From: Marchantia polymorpha subsp. ruderalis
Taxonomy: Eukaryota; Streptophyta; Marchantiopsida; Marchantiales; Marchantiaceae
NCBI GenBank assembly: GCA_037833965.1
Contig: AP031359.1
Coordinates: 3,220,001-3,284,000 of the forward strand
DNA: 64,000 nucleotides
Direction: 5' to 3'
The notes beneath the pieces are model-generated. The model was not told where the DNA came from. It did no database searches and was given only the letters and a program-made list of their open reading frames with translations. This document shows, one piece after another, positions 16,774 through 26,050 of this stretch. The translations under genes and the position numbers were made by a program. Numbering within the stretch: position 1 is the stretch's first letter; each line of letters begins with the position of its first letter.

Positions 16774-19614
16774 TTACACGTGGTATTTCTTCAGACGCCA
16801 TCCGTTCACGCGGGTGCCTAACCATTCTCCCGTCAGTTCTGCGAGTTGGATGGATCCATTTGGAAAAACTTCTATCACCTTGTAAGGTCCCATCCACCTC
16901 AAGTGGAGCTTGCCTGGAAATCTAGCATGTCTGCTATCGTATAGCAGAGCCAAATCGCCCTTCTCCAGCAGTACTGGTTTGAGCCTTCGATCGTACTTCT
17001 CTTTCCGCCTGAGTTGTAATTGCTTTGTCCGATCTTCGGCCTCTTGACGTCTTTCCTCCAGTGCCATTACCTCTTGCAGTCTATATGCCTGACTTTCTTC
17101 CGCGTCCAGCCTTCTCTGATCTAAGGTCCTCTTGGTAGGTATCTCGAATTCGATGGGTAAGATCGGATGTTGCCCATAAACTAGGAAGTAAGGTGTTTGC
17201 CTGGTGGTGACTTTTTCTGCCGTTCTATATGCCCATAAGGCGGCCGGTAGCTTGGTGTCCCAGTCATGAGCATGGTTTACAGTCACCTTGAGGAGTATCT
17301 TACAGAGTAATCCATTGGACTTCTCTGTCAGACCATTAGCCTTGGGGTTGTATGGAGTAGTCTTCCGATGCTTAATCTGGAAGTGCCGCGTCAAACTTTC
17401 TATCACCTGATTCAGAAAGTGCGTCCCTCTGTCACTGACTATTTCTAGGGGGCACCCGTAGCGTGTGATGATGGATTCGAATAGGAACCGTGCTACTGCG
17501 GCTGCGTCATCGTGCCTTGTGGCTTCTGCCTCCACCATCTTGGTCGCATAGTCTGTTGCTACCAATATGTAGCGCCTGCGCGTGCCTTTAGTGACAGGTT
17601 GTATTGGTCCCACGAAGTCGATCCCCCATTTTTCAAATGGTGCTAATGGCATGATTGGTGTAAGAGGCCATCTCGTGGTCGGAGTCGGCCTTCCCGTCCT
17701 CTGGCAGCTGTCGCATTTGCGAATGTAGTCGTGTACATCTTTGAACATCGTCGGCCACCAGTATCCTGCATTTACAATTTTGGTCACTGTGTTTCTGGTG
17801 GCGTAGTGACCACCAGCGTCTTCTGTGTGCATGGCTTTGACAACTCGCGGTACTTCAGACTCCTCTAGACATCTGCACAACCTCTCGTCTGCCATTTTCT
17901 TGAACAAGACCCCCTGTTGAAGCTGGTAAGGTCCCGCTTTATGAACGAAGACTGTGCGCTGCTCCGCATCCAATCCTTCCGGACATTGTAGTGTGAGCAG
18001 AAACCTGTATAAGTCCGCGTACCTGGACTCATGGCTGGCGGACAACTGAAAAAGCTGTTCGTCGGGAAAATCATCCACTACTTCCTCCTCTATGGTTTCG
18101 GTCCATAGTCGGGAGAGGTAGTCCGCGTTCTCATGGTGAACGCCTTTCCGTGTCTGTACAGTGTAGGTGAATTCCTGCAGCAGTAGCACCCACCTGGCAA
18201 TTCGTCCGGACAGATCCGCCTTCTTCACCAGGTGCTGTAAGGCGTAATGATCTACATGAAACACGAACTCATAGCAGATCAAATAATGTCGGAACTTCTT
18301 ACAGGAGTACACCATTCCCAACGCCTCCCTCTCAGTTGTCGTGTACTTCTTCTCTGCTGCTGACAACTGACGACTCGCGAAGTAAATCGGGTAGTCTTTC
18401 TTGTTGTCGTCCTTCTGACTGAGAACCACCCCGATTGCAAACGCCGACGTGTCTACATAGACATGGAAAGATCTGTTCCAATCCGGACTTCTCAGAACCG
18501 GAGCAGTCGTCAGTTTGGCCTTGAGCGTTTCAAAGGCCAGCTGTTGCTCCTTGCCCCACACATAGGGTTCATCCTTCTTAAGCAGCTTTGTCAGATCGGC
18601 TGCCAAGATGGCATACATATTTATGAATCTTCTGTAATAACCTACATGGCCAAGGAAGGCCCTCAACTCACGCAGATTCGTTGGCGGCTGCAGTTCGAGA
18701 ATAATCTTCACCTTCTCTACATCCACTGCAATGCCATCGGACGAAACTCGGTGCCCCAGCAGGATTCCGCTGGTCATGAAGAAAAAACATTTCTCAGGGT
18801 GTAAGGACAAGCTGCTTTCCCTACACCTGTCGAACGTTTGCCGAAGATGGTTAAGGTGCTCCGACCTCTTACCGAAGACACAAAAGTCGTCGATGAAAAT
18901 TTCTAGGAACTTCCTCAGGTGCTCTTGGAAGATGTTTGTCATCATCCGCTGGAACGTCGCTGGCGCGTTGCACAGACCGAACGGCATCTTGTGATAAGCA
19001 TAGGTTCCCCAGTCGGTTGTGAAGGTTGTTTTGTCCTTGTCCTGTTCCCTGATGGACACCTGGTTGTAGCCGGAAAATCCGTCTAGGAAACTGTAGCATT
19101 CATGCCCTGCTACATGGTCCAGAATAGAGTCCGTGAAAGGAAGAGGGTGATGGTCCTTCCGCGTTGCTGCGTTCAGCTTCCTGAAGTCCTGACACACCCG
19201 GATCTTACCCGTCAGTTTCTTGGGCACGATCACGATAGGCGACACCCACTCGCTACTGAGTACCGGGTAGATGATTCCTGCGCTCAGGTACTTATCGATT
19301 TCGTCCTTCACCAATAATGAATATTTTGGGTTGAGCCTGTATTGGTGTTGGCGAACCGGAACTGCCTCGTCCAACAAGTCGATCCTGTGCTCTCCATACC
19401 TTGCAGGTATGCCTTTCATGTCTTCAATCCTCCATGCGAAGACATCCTCATATTGGCGAAGAAACGCCTGTACCCTGTTCAACTCTTCTCCTTGTACCTG
19501 GCTTGACACCTTCAAGCTTTTACCTGGACTGAGCTGCAGTTCGCAGCAATCACTCGGGTCAACAATCCCCTCTGTGTGACTGATCTCGCTTCTGCCCAGT
19601 CCGGCTGCTAGTTG
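16774..19614 (-). CDS. pol: Element C Pol: reverse transcriptase, RNase H, integrase (intact)
   Basis: It copies the element RNA into DNA and integrates it. The frame is continuous with gag after the UAG at 19615-19617; numbering here starts at the residue encoded at 19515 (913 residues onward). RT: LDG with catalytic D145 and FIDDF (D209, D210), the Phe form of YxDD seen in Ogre/Tat/Athila-type elements. RNase H: D355, E395, D422, D465. Integrase: zinc site H563, H570, C601, C604; catalytic D633, D695 and E731, with 35 residues between the last two. The C-terminus (VNGWRLKKYHV) has no chromodomain, and about 90 residues between RNase H and the zinc site leave no room for a second RNase H. 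The stop lies 25 bp from the polypurine tract. Confidence 0.95.
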   Translation of the reverse strand, partial: QLAAGLGRSEISHTEGIVDPSDCCELQLSPGKSLKVSSQVQGEELNRVQAFLRQYEDVFAWRIEDMKGIPARYGEHRIDLLDEAVPVRQHQYRLNPKYSLLVKDEIDKYLSAGIIYPVLSSEWVSPIVIVPKKLTGKIRVCQDFRKLNAATRKDHHPLPFTDSILDHVAGHECYSFLDGFSGYNQVSIREQDKDKTTFTTDWGTYAYHKMPFGLCNAPATFQRMMTNIFQEHLRKFLEIFIDDFCVFGKRSEHLNHLRQTFDRCRESSLSLHPEKCFFFMTSGILLGHRVSSDGIAVDVEKVKIILELQPPTNLRELRAFLGHVGYYRRFINMYAILAADLTKLLKKDEPYVWGKEQQLAFETLKAKLTTAPVLRSPDWNRSFHVYVDTSAFAIGVVLSQKDDNKKDYPIYFASRQLSAAEKKYTTTEREALGMVYSCKKFRHYLICYEFVFHVDHYALQHLVKKADLSGRIARWVLLLQEFTYTVQTRKGVHHENADYLSRLWTETIEEEVVDDFPDEQLFQLSASHESRYADLYRFLLTLQCPEGLDAEQRTVFVHKAGPYQLQQGVLFKKMADERLCRCLEESEVPRVVKAMHTEDAGGHYATRNTVTKIVNAGYWWPTMFKDVHDYIRKCDSCQRTGRPTPTTRWPLTPIMPLAPFEKWGIDFVGPIQPVTKGTRRRYILVATDYATKMVEAEATRHDDAAAVARFLFESIITRYGCPLEIVSDRGTHFLNQVIESLTRHFQIKHRKTTPYNPKANGLTEKSNGLLCKILLKVTVNHAHDWDTKLPAALWAYRTAEKVTTRQTPYFLVYGQHPILPIEFEIPTKRTLDQRRLDAEESQAYRLQEVMALEERRQEAEDRTKQLQLRRKEKYDRRLKPVLLEKGDLALLYDSRHARFPGKLHLRWMGPYKVIEVFPNGSIQLAELTGEWLGTRVNGWRLKKYHV

Positions 19615-19617
19615 CTA
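19609..19617 (-). promoter_or_regulatory. Leaky stop context UAG CAA CUA (element C)
   Basis: The gag stop TAG (19617-19615) is followed by CAA and CTA in the same open frame as pol. This fits UAG CAR YYA. Element C has CUA where A has UUA; both obey the YYA rule. Confidence 0.8.
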
Positions 19618-22452
19618 TTCCTCATCCGGATACACCTCGTCTCCTTCCTCCTCAATGGAGCAGCAAGTGACGTAGCCCACAAAGTCTTCCGACGTTTCGG
19701 TCTCTGAAGTGCATGATGAGCTGGTCTCCCCTCCGGTTGTGTAACCGGAGGTGGTGGAAGGTGTTTCGCCTTCATGAGGTACCTTGGTCCACGGTACGGT
19801 AATGACAGTCGGAGGGTCAGCAGGGCTACGGAACTGTAATCTCTTCCTACTCCAGTCACACCTTGCTTTGGCATCGTATAGCCAAGGTCTGCCAAGCAGC
19901 ACATCATAACCTTTCTTCATCAGAGGTTGCAGTATTATGTAGGACAGTTGAAAGTCCACTCCTCCAATGTTGGTTCTCACATTGCTCAACATTCCTAGTG
20001 GCATTCTGCGTGTTTGATCGGCCAGTCGCAATACTCGGGATGTAGGCTCGAAGGTCTGGAATCCCAAGGAGTTCGCTGTCTCCTCGGTCATGATATTCAC
20101 GCCCGAGCCGGAGTCCACTGGTACCTTCTGAATGACACAACCTCCGATCTCTACTTCGATCTCTGGAGGTCCCAGGTCTCCCCCTTCCACTCTGTACACA
20201 TCCGGAAGTTTCTCTTTTCGGGGTTTGCGTGGTCTGCGCAACGAAAGCATCAGCATCCTCCTGTACGTCTTATTGTCTTCCAACAACTGGTGGAAGGAAA
20301 TATTTGCCCTCTGGCTCCCCATGTCTTTCACTATGTCGTAGGGAGTGTTGGAAGTCACGGCCGGAAGTTTCCCTGTACTCGCGGTCGGAAGGGGTGTAGG
20401 GGGCCTAACCGCCTTCCGGTCGTCGGATGTCATTCCGGCGTTCAGTGCTTCCTTGATGAGGTGACTCACCTCATCTTTGATGTCCGGAAGGTAATCTCGA
20501 GTCCGGAACTCTTCTGAATACCTGTCCGCCTTTTCTGAGTTCTGCTCCGGCTGGGTGTTTCTCATAGCCGGAGGTGTACCCGGCCTTCTCCTCGGGCCTT
20601 CTCTAACTTCTTTAGACTTCCTCCTCTCTTCCCTACGCTCGAGGCGGCGAGTGTCCTCGTGGCCTTCTCCTTTCCTCCTCGAACTTCGGGTTTCTACCCG
20701 ACCGCACATTACTTCTTCCTCTGGCCATACTTCGTTTTCTTCAGCTGGGTCCAGACTCAGTTCTACCTGGTTGACCTGCACTTCTTCCTTGCCAGGTGTT
20801 GCTACGAAACGCACGGTTGGCCTAGGGATTGGTGGCTGGTCACATTCAGCTGCTGTATGTCCGGACTTCTTGCAATTGCTGCACAATGGTGCATACCCCA
20901 TTGGCCTCCTCGGGTGGGGACAACTTGGCGCGTAATGCCCCATGTCTCCGCAGTTGTAGCAACCATCGAATTGTGCTCGAGGTCGGTTATTTCCTGTGTG
21001 ATTTCCTGGAGGTGCCATGCGTCTTGGTGGGAGTGTACCCGCCATTTCCCTTGGAACAAAGCGCGGTATATGCACCGGTGGGTTCGGAGTTGTAGCTGGA
21101 GCTGTCTGTACCGAGTAGGCGGTGTCCTCAACCTGCTCAGCATAATACATAGGCGGCTCAGCATAATACATGGGGGTCTCCCACTGTGGTGCCCATTCGA
21201 CCGCATTCACTGGGTAAGATGGCCTCGCGGACATGCACTCCGTGTTGGCATGTCCCACCTGTCCGCACGTAGTACACCAGAGATTTGCTCGTTGTCTCGC
21301 AGGTGATTTACGTCGGTCTTGGCCTCCCACTACATGAACTTTCAGGTCCGCAAAATTCTTCACCAGGTTGTCTACCTTGGCTGCGATGTCCCCTTGAGTC
21401 TTCACTGGGATTCCCTTACCTCGATCCTTCTTCTTGATCGCACTGCGTTTCTTCTTCCGTCTTTCTTCTTCTGAAGATGACGAGTCCTCTTCCTCCTCCG
21501 AGGAAGAACTTGATTCGGAGGAGCTTGATTCTTCTGTCGAGGAAGGCGAGTTCCTTCTCTTCCGACGTCCGCCTTGCGACTTCTTCTTCGTCGACCGTCG
21601 GTCGCGTCTTCGAGTGTCAAGGGTTGACGTCTCAAAGGTCTCCGCGGAAGCTATCACATCTTGGATTGTGTCAGTCTTGCCTCTCCTACAGAAGGTCTCC
21701 ATTTCTCTTGAGAGCCCCGTCACATACCAATCCACTGCCTGTTGTACCGAATACGGTTCTCCCGGGCCTGTCTTCGGAATTCGATCTAGGAGGTCTTGGA
21801 ATCTCTCCGTGTAGTCTCGAAGATTCTCCTTCCGCTCGCGTCGAAGATTTCGAAGCCGGGTCAGAACTCGACTGTCGTATCCGAGTTCGCGGAACCGCTT
21901 CAGAAACTTTTCCTTGAGCTGAGCCCAGGTCCGGATGCCAGTGGGGTCGGTGCTCTCATGGTTGTACCAGCTACGCGCTCGTCTGCGTAGCAGGCTAGGA
22001 AAGATTCGTAATCTGTCTTCATCACTGGTCTCACGATTGGCGATGGAGACAGACTCGAAGAGCTTTATGTATGAATCTGCATCATCGTCGTCGCCCGTTC
22101 CCGTGTATCTTGGATACGAATGTTTGGTGGTAGGTTGGGGAAACACCTGGCGGAGATTGGCTTGATGTTCTGCCATCGGTGATCCTGTCGACGGACTGAT
22201 CCTAGGTTGGCCAAACTCAGGAAGAGTTCCCGTCGGAGGGATGTCCAATAGAACTGTTAGCTCAATGCTCTCGGTAGGTGAACTGGAACGCCTTTGTCTT
22301 CCAGTAGTCGGTGATGGCGATCTTTCTGCAGAGTCCTCACTGGGAGTCTTCTTTTTAGTTCGCCGTTTTGTTTCCACGGCTTTTTCTGAATCTCGACGGA
22401 GTTTCCGTGTGGCTCTCGCACTCAGGTTTCCCACACTATCGCTCGTCGACAT
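19615..22452 (-). CDS. gag: Element C Gag-protease polyprotein, intact (945 aa)
   Basis: Structural precursor plus protease. ATG at 22452 (MSTSDSVGNL). Residues about 107-270 form the retrotransposon Gag core (SWYNHESTDP, FLKRFRELGYDS, QAVDWYVTGLSREMETFCRR). Residues about 303-330 are a Ser/Glu tract next to KKKRSAIKKK. CCHC knuckles are at 393-406, 498-511 and 524-537. The aspartic protease has D-S-G at 780-782 (VDSGSGVNIM) and YDVLLGRPWL at 849-858, with an acidic tail to YPDEE. The protease is inside the abundant gag product, so readthrough is needed only for RT, RNase H and integrase. The stop is the leaky UAG. Confidence 0.95.
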   Translation of the reverse strand: MSTSDSVGNLSARATRKLRRDSEKAVETKRRTKKKTPSEDSAERSPSPTTGRQRRSSSPTESIELTVLLDIPPTGTLPEFGQPRISPSTGSPMAEHQANLRQVFPQPTTKHSYPRYTGTGDDDDADSYIKLFESVSIANRETSDEDRLRIFPSLLRRRARSWYNHESTDPTGIRTWAQLKEKFLKRFRELGYDSRVLTRLRNLRRERKENLRDYTERFQDLLDRIPKTGPGEPYSVQQAVDWYVTGLSREMETFCRRGKTDTIQDVIASAETFETSTLDTRRRDRRSTKKKSQGGRRKRRNSPSSTEESSSSESSSSSEEEEDSSSSEEERRKKKRSAIKKKDRGKGIPVKTQGDIAAKVDNLVKNFADLKVHVVGGQDRRKSPARQRANLWCTTCGQVGHANTECMSARPSYPVNAVEWAPQWETPMYYAEPPMYYAEQVEDTAYSVQTAPATTPNPPVHIPRFVPREMAGTLPPRRMAPPGNHTGNNRPRAQFDGCYNCGDMGHYAPSCPHPRRPMGYAPLCSNCKKSGHTAAECDQPPIPRPTVRFVATPGKEEVQVNQVELSLDPAEENEVWPEEEVMCGRVETRSSRRKGEGHEDTRRLERREERRKSKEVREGPRRRPGTPPAMRNTQPEQNSEKADRYSEEFRTRDYLPDIKDEVSHLIKEALNAGMTSDDRKAVRPPTPLPTASTGKLPAVTSNTPYDIVKDMGSQRANISFHQLLEDNKTYRRMLMLSLRRPRKPRKEKLPDVYRVEGGDLGPPEIEVEIGGCVIQKVPVDSGSGVNIMTEETANSLGFQTFEPTSRVLRLADQTRRMPLGMLSNVRTNIGGVDFQLSYIILQPLMKKGYDVLLGRPWLYDAKARCDWSRKRLQFRSPADPPTVITVPWTKVPHEGETPSTTSGYTTGGETSSSCTSETETSEDFVGYVTCCSIEEEGDEVYPDEE

Positions 22453-22495
22453 TCACCGAGCATTGCTGCTCAAGGTTTCTGGTGTTGACGCACTG

Positions 22496-22513
22496 TCCCC
22501 GGCAGCGGCGCCA
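22496..22513 (-). other. Primer-binding site, tRNA-Asp type (element C)
   Basis: TGGCGCCGCTGCCGGGGA on the minus strand, 22 nt inside the LTR end. The LTR end is fixed by the target duplication, so the gap is real and not an annotation error. Confidence 0.88.
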
Positions 22514-23432
22514 AAAAGAAGTTGTCGGCTCCTTATGTAATAACCCACCAAAGGCTAAAACTGCAGTATGGTGGTAAAAAGATCGAACCCACAGGGACAG
22601 AGGCAACACACAGAGTAAAAGTGTCACGTTTAACAGACTTTTGGTAGAGTTTGAATTCTAGGCAACTGTCACTCCCAGAAATACTGTAGTGCTCGACTCG
22701 GAGGCTCGACTCGGAGGAGGAACTCAACTCGGAGGATGCTCGGAGGATGCACGGTACAGCTTGGTCACTCAACACACACACACACACACCTGAAACTGGC
22801 AAAAAAGCACAACTCGGAGGTCGGTCAGGACCTCCGCTTCGGATTTCAGGAGGAAAGTGTCTCGTAAGTTCACTCAGAGGTTCTGCAGGAAGTGCCTCCC
22901 ACTCCGGCTTTTACTGCCCTTCCGCCAGGAACTAGCGGGGGTACCCGGACTGGACTTCTCACTTCGGAACGAAGCCTCTACGTACGCCGTGGACGTCACC
23001 CTCGACTATCACACAAAACGCAGGGAGTGCAGACCCGACTGAGAACTTACTGAAAACACGATCCAGTAACACACACACAACCTGAATTACAAACCAAGGT
23101 TTACACGAAGTAATGAAACTTCACATTGGCATTCAGGGGAAACTTCCCGTAGGAGTACAATCAGGATATGTCACTCGAAGGAGTAAGGGGGAACTGTTCA
23201 AGTCTCTAACTCGCAGCCGGCTCTGAGCATCAGAAATCACCCGCAGGTGCAGATCCGCACTACTCAAGTCTCTAACCGGGTGCGAGCTCTGAACATTCAG
23301 CCGAAGGCCTTCAACTACAACATACGGTAACTTCGCTATGCTGCAGCTTCTCTACGTGGTGCCAGGACCAAAATGCACAAACACGCCAAGAAAGTGAGTT
23401 CCTGATCTGCACTTCCGAAACTGGAAGAGTCC

Positions 23433-23461
23433 CAAGGCAAAACGCCTTGATCTACTTTATA
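23433..23461 (-). promoter_or_regulatory. Putative genomic-RNA promoter: TATAAAGTAG plus stem-loop (C 5' LTR)
   Basis: Second copy of the TATA/stem-loop pair, TATA at 23461-23452 and inverted repeat at 23433-23449. This 5' LTR copy is the one positioned to drive gag-pol. Confidence 0.6.
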
Positions 23462-23494
23462 CTCTCAAAAGATCCTAACTAGCACTACGCTATC

Positions 23495-26050
23495 CTATCT
23501 ACCACTCGCAGCATCTGCGCGAAACCAAACTACTCTACTGCACTCAGCAGATCCGGTGCTGCGCCTCCTGCGCGCCGGACTGCTCCGCGTACTATCTCTA
23601 CCCTGCCAGTCTTCCGACCGGCTGCGTAACCCCAGGCGTCGGAGCGCTGCAGTGACTTCCGACTGCAAGTGCGCCATAGTGTCGCGCGCACCCGACAGAA
23701 AAGTTTCTAATTTCCTTGCCACTCGCCGCCGACTCCGACTGTCACCTTCCGTCAATGCCGCCGCCCGAAGCTCGAACTCCCGGAGTGTAACCCTCTCTTG
23801 AGCTGCCACCTCCCAATGGGTGTATCCGTTTAGACAACGAGTCACCCGTGCCGCCAACTCTCCTCGTGCCCTGCTGCTGCTCTCCACCTCTGCCAGCTGC
23901 ATTTCTAAATCCGCACGTTGTGTCCTCAAATCCGAGCACTCGGTTTGCAAGTTGCACAACAACTCCTCATCCTCCTTGCGGGCTCGTTGACTTTCCTCTA
24001 AGGCGCGCGTCTGGCGCGCAAGCTCGGCTGCTAGGACTTCGTTCTGTCTCCGCTCCTCCTGCAGTTCCGACTCGATCCTTGCCCGTATTAGTTCGGCCTC
24101 CGCCTGACTCTTCGTCGCCGCATCCTCCTTCTGCTGCTGCAAGGCTTGGTACAGCTTCTGGGTGACCGCCAGGTGTTGTCGGAGGGCGGTGTTCCTATCC
24201 ACATATACTCCGCATCTAGAGGCCCACTTTGCCACCTTGCTCCTCGTCCTTCGCCTGATTGTCTCCACATAAGACTGCGGTTTTAAGGCACTTCCGTATT
24301 TGGATGTCTTGCGATCCAGATATCGCAGGAGTGGAACTATCTGTTCGCACAGCACCCCTGTTGGCGTTTTCTGCACTGACTCCTCTTCTTGCTCTTCCGA
24401 GCTCGTATCATCCTCAGTCGCGAGGATTTCAGTCGCCACCGAATCCCTTGGCGACTCCCTGGAACTGTTGCGCGCAGCAGCTTCTGCTGCGACTGCTGCT
24501 CCACTGCCTGCTAAAATATCCAGGGCAGTGGGAGATCCCACTGCTTGAGCCCCTGTTCCGGCTCGATCTTCGGTTTGTGAAGGGGTCGACGCCGTAGTGA
24601 CTTTTGTCACTCTTGCACCGCCCGCTTCTGCTGCCTGTCCTTCCGGCGCAATCTGCGCGGAAGGTGTCCTTGCTGAAGGTGCGTCCGCCGAAGGCGTCCG
24701 CACACTGGTCGTTGGCCCCATCCGTCTTGCAGTCGGCGAATCCGGCTGACTCTCTGTTGTCCGACTCGCAGTCGGCCGGCCAGCAGTTGTCCGACTGGGA
24801 GTCGGATACACCCTGCGCGTCTTGACTCCACTTGGCCTACTTGTTGGTGGCGTTCTTCCAGAAGTGCCTTCCGCCGAAGACGACCCTCTGAGGATTGTTG
24901 GCTCGTCAGCCAAACTCTCTCCCGCTTCCGGCCTGCTGTCCGGTTCAACGCGCCGTTCAGTTGGCCTTCCTTCCGTCTGTCGACCTTCAGTCATCCGACT
25001 CGCAGTCGGCCGGTCGTCAGTCCGTCCATCTCCTCCCGAAGGCCGTGGTGCCTTCTGTGCAGAGGTTTCTGCCGTCTTCCCTAGAACCTGAGTGATTATC
25101 TCTTCCTGTGTGAGATTCCGCCGGGTCGGAGTTCGCCTGGTCTCCTCAGTAACAGTTGGCATTCTGCGTGCCCTCTGTTTTGGTCGACTATGAGGCTCGG
25201 GGGTGGGCCGACCACGAGTCGGCGCAGCTGGTACTTCCGGCTGCCTGTCCTCAGGTCTCTCATCCCACTTCCGCTTGCGCGGAATGCGCTCACTTCGACG
25301 TTCTTCTGCTGCTCTGGCTGGAGCCGGAGCCGGAGGCGTACTGGCAAGTTCCTCGTCCGGATCCGTGTCTACTTCGGCCTCCCTCGAATATCTACCTGGA
25401 TAAGACCGGCTCAGCTGCGGAAACCGAGTTTTCTCAGCATTCGTCAAACATCCCATCGCCCGGTAAAACACGATTAAGTAAGGCGATAGATGATTGAGCG
25501 TTCCTCCCCTCTCTTCTTGCGCATGTTGGCGCGTCACCTTCCACAGAAGTCGTGCCCAATGCACCGGAGCTCCTGACAACACTAGCTCCACGAACTCTAC
25601 CTGCCAACCATGCATGTAAGCGGTCTTGGTCGGCTGCAATATCTGCAGCAATGCTGTCGCGACATTTCTCCGCAATCGATCCTTGTAATCCCGAGTCCGG
25701 AAACCGTTCTTGGGATGTCTAGCCACCTTGAAGAGCTCATTGTAAGAGACTTCTTCCTCTTGGGACACTTTCACGCTGTCGGCCTCGAAGAGGAGATCCC
25801 CTTCCTCGCCGGCACACCTGCCCAACACCTGCGCCCAATTGCCAATTTCCCATCTCTCTGGGTGTGGGCGAAATCCGCGAGAAGGCTTGTGTCTCTCTTG
25901 CAGATACTCGCGCACCATCTCCGGACACGTCCAATTCCACCCCCATAGGAGAAAATCGAGCTTCAACCTCAACAGCACATCTTGAAATGCGCGTAGACCG
26001 ATCTGCGGCACCCTGAGTGGAGACACTCGCAGCTGGGGAACCTTCGACAT
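23495..26050 (-). CDS. LORF of element C, 5' LTR copy, intact (851 aa), unknown function
   Basis: Identical in translation to the copy at 12854-15409, with the same ATG choice (26050) and domain order. In the 5' LTR it lies upstream of the presumed genomic promoter. It could therefore be expressed only from a promoter nearer the LTR edge, or from flanking transcription. Confidence 0.85.
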   Translation of the reverse strand: MSKVPQLRVSPLRVPQIGLRAFQDVLLRLKLDFLLWGWNWTCPEMVREYLQERHKPSRGFRPHPERWEIGNWAQVLGRCAGEEGDLLFEADSVKVSQEEEVSYNELFKVARHPKNGFRTRDYKDRLRRNVATALLQILQPTKTAYMHGWQVEFVELVLSGAPVHWARLLWKVTRQHAQEERGGTLNHLSPYLIVFYRAMGCLTNAEKTRFPQLSRSYPGRYSREAEVDTDPDEELASTPPAPAPARAAEERRSERIPRKRKWDERPEDRQPEVPAAPTRGRPTPEPHSRPKQRARRMPTVTEETRRTPTRRNLTQEEIITQVLGKTAETSAQKAPRPSGGDGRTDDRPTASRMTEGRQTEGRPTERRVEPDSRPEAGESLADEPTILRGSSSAEGTSGRTPPTSRPSGVKTRRVYPTPSRTTAGRPTASRTTESQPDSPTARRMGPTTSVRTPSADAPSARTPSAQIAPEGQAAEAGGARVTKVTTASTPSQTEDRAGTGAQAVGSPTALDILAGSGAAVAAEAAARNSSRESPRDSVATEILATEDDTSSEEQEEESVQKTPTGVLCEQIVPLLRYLDRKTSKYGSALKPQSYVETIRRRTRSKVAKWASRCGVYVDRNTALRQHLAVTQKLYQALQQQKEDAATKSQAEAELIRARIESELQEERRQNEVLAAELARQTRALEESQRARKEDEELLCNLQTECSDLRTQRADLEMQLAEVESSSRARGELAARVTRCLNGYTHWEVAAQERVTLREFELRAAALTEGDSRSRRRVARKLETFLSGARDTMAHLQSEVTAALRRLGLRSRSEDWQGRDSTRSSPARRRRSTGSAECSRVVWFRADAASGR

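Noticed and set aside
16774..17000. Chromodomain at the Pol C-terminus
   Set aside because: After the integrase C-terminal motif the protein ends at VNGWRLKKYHV; there is no aromatic-cage-like domain.
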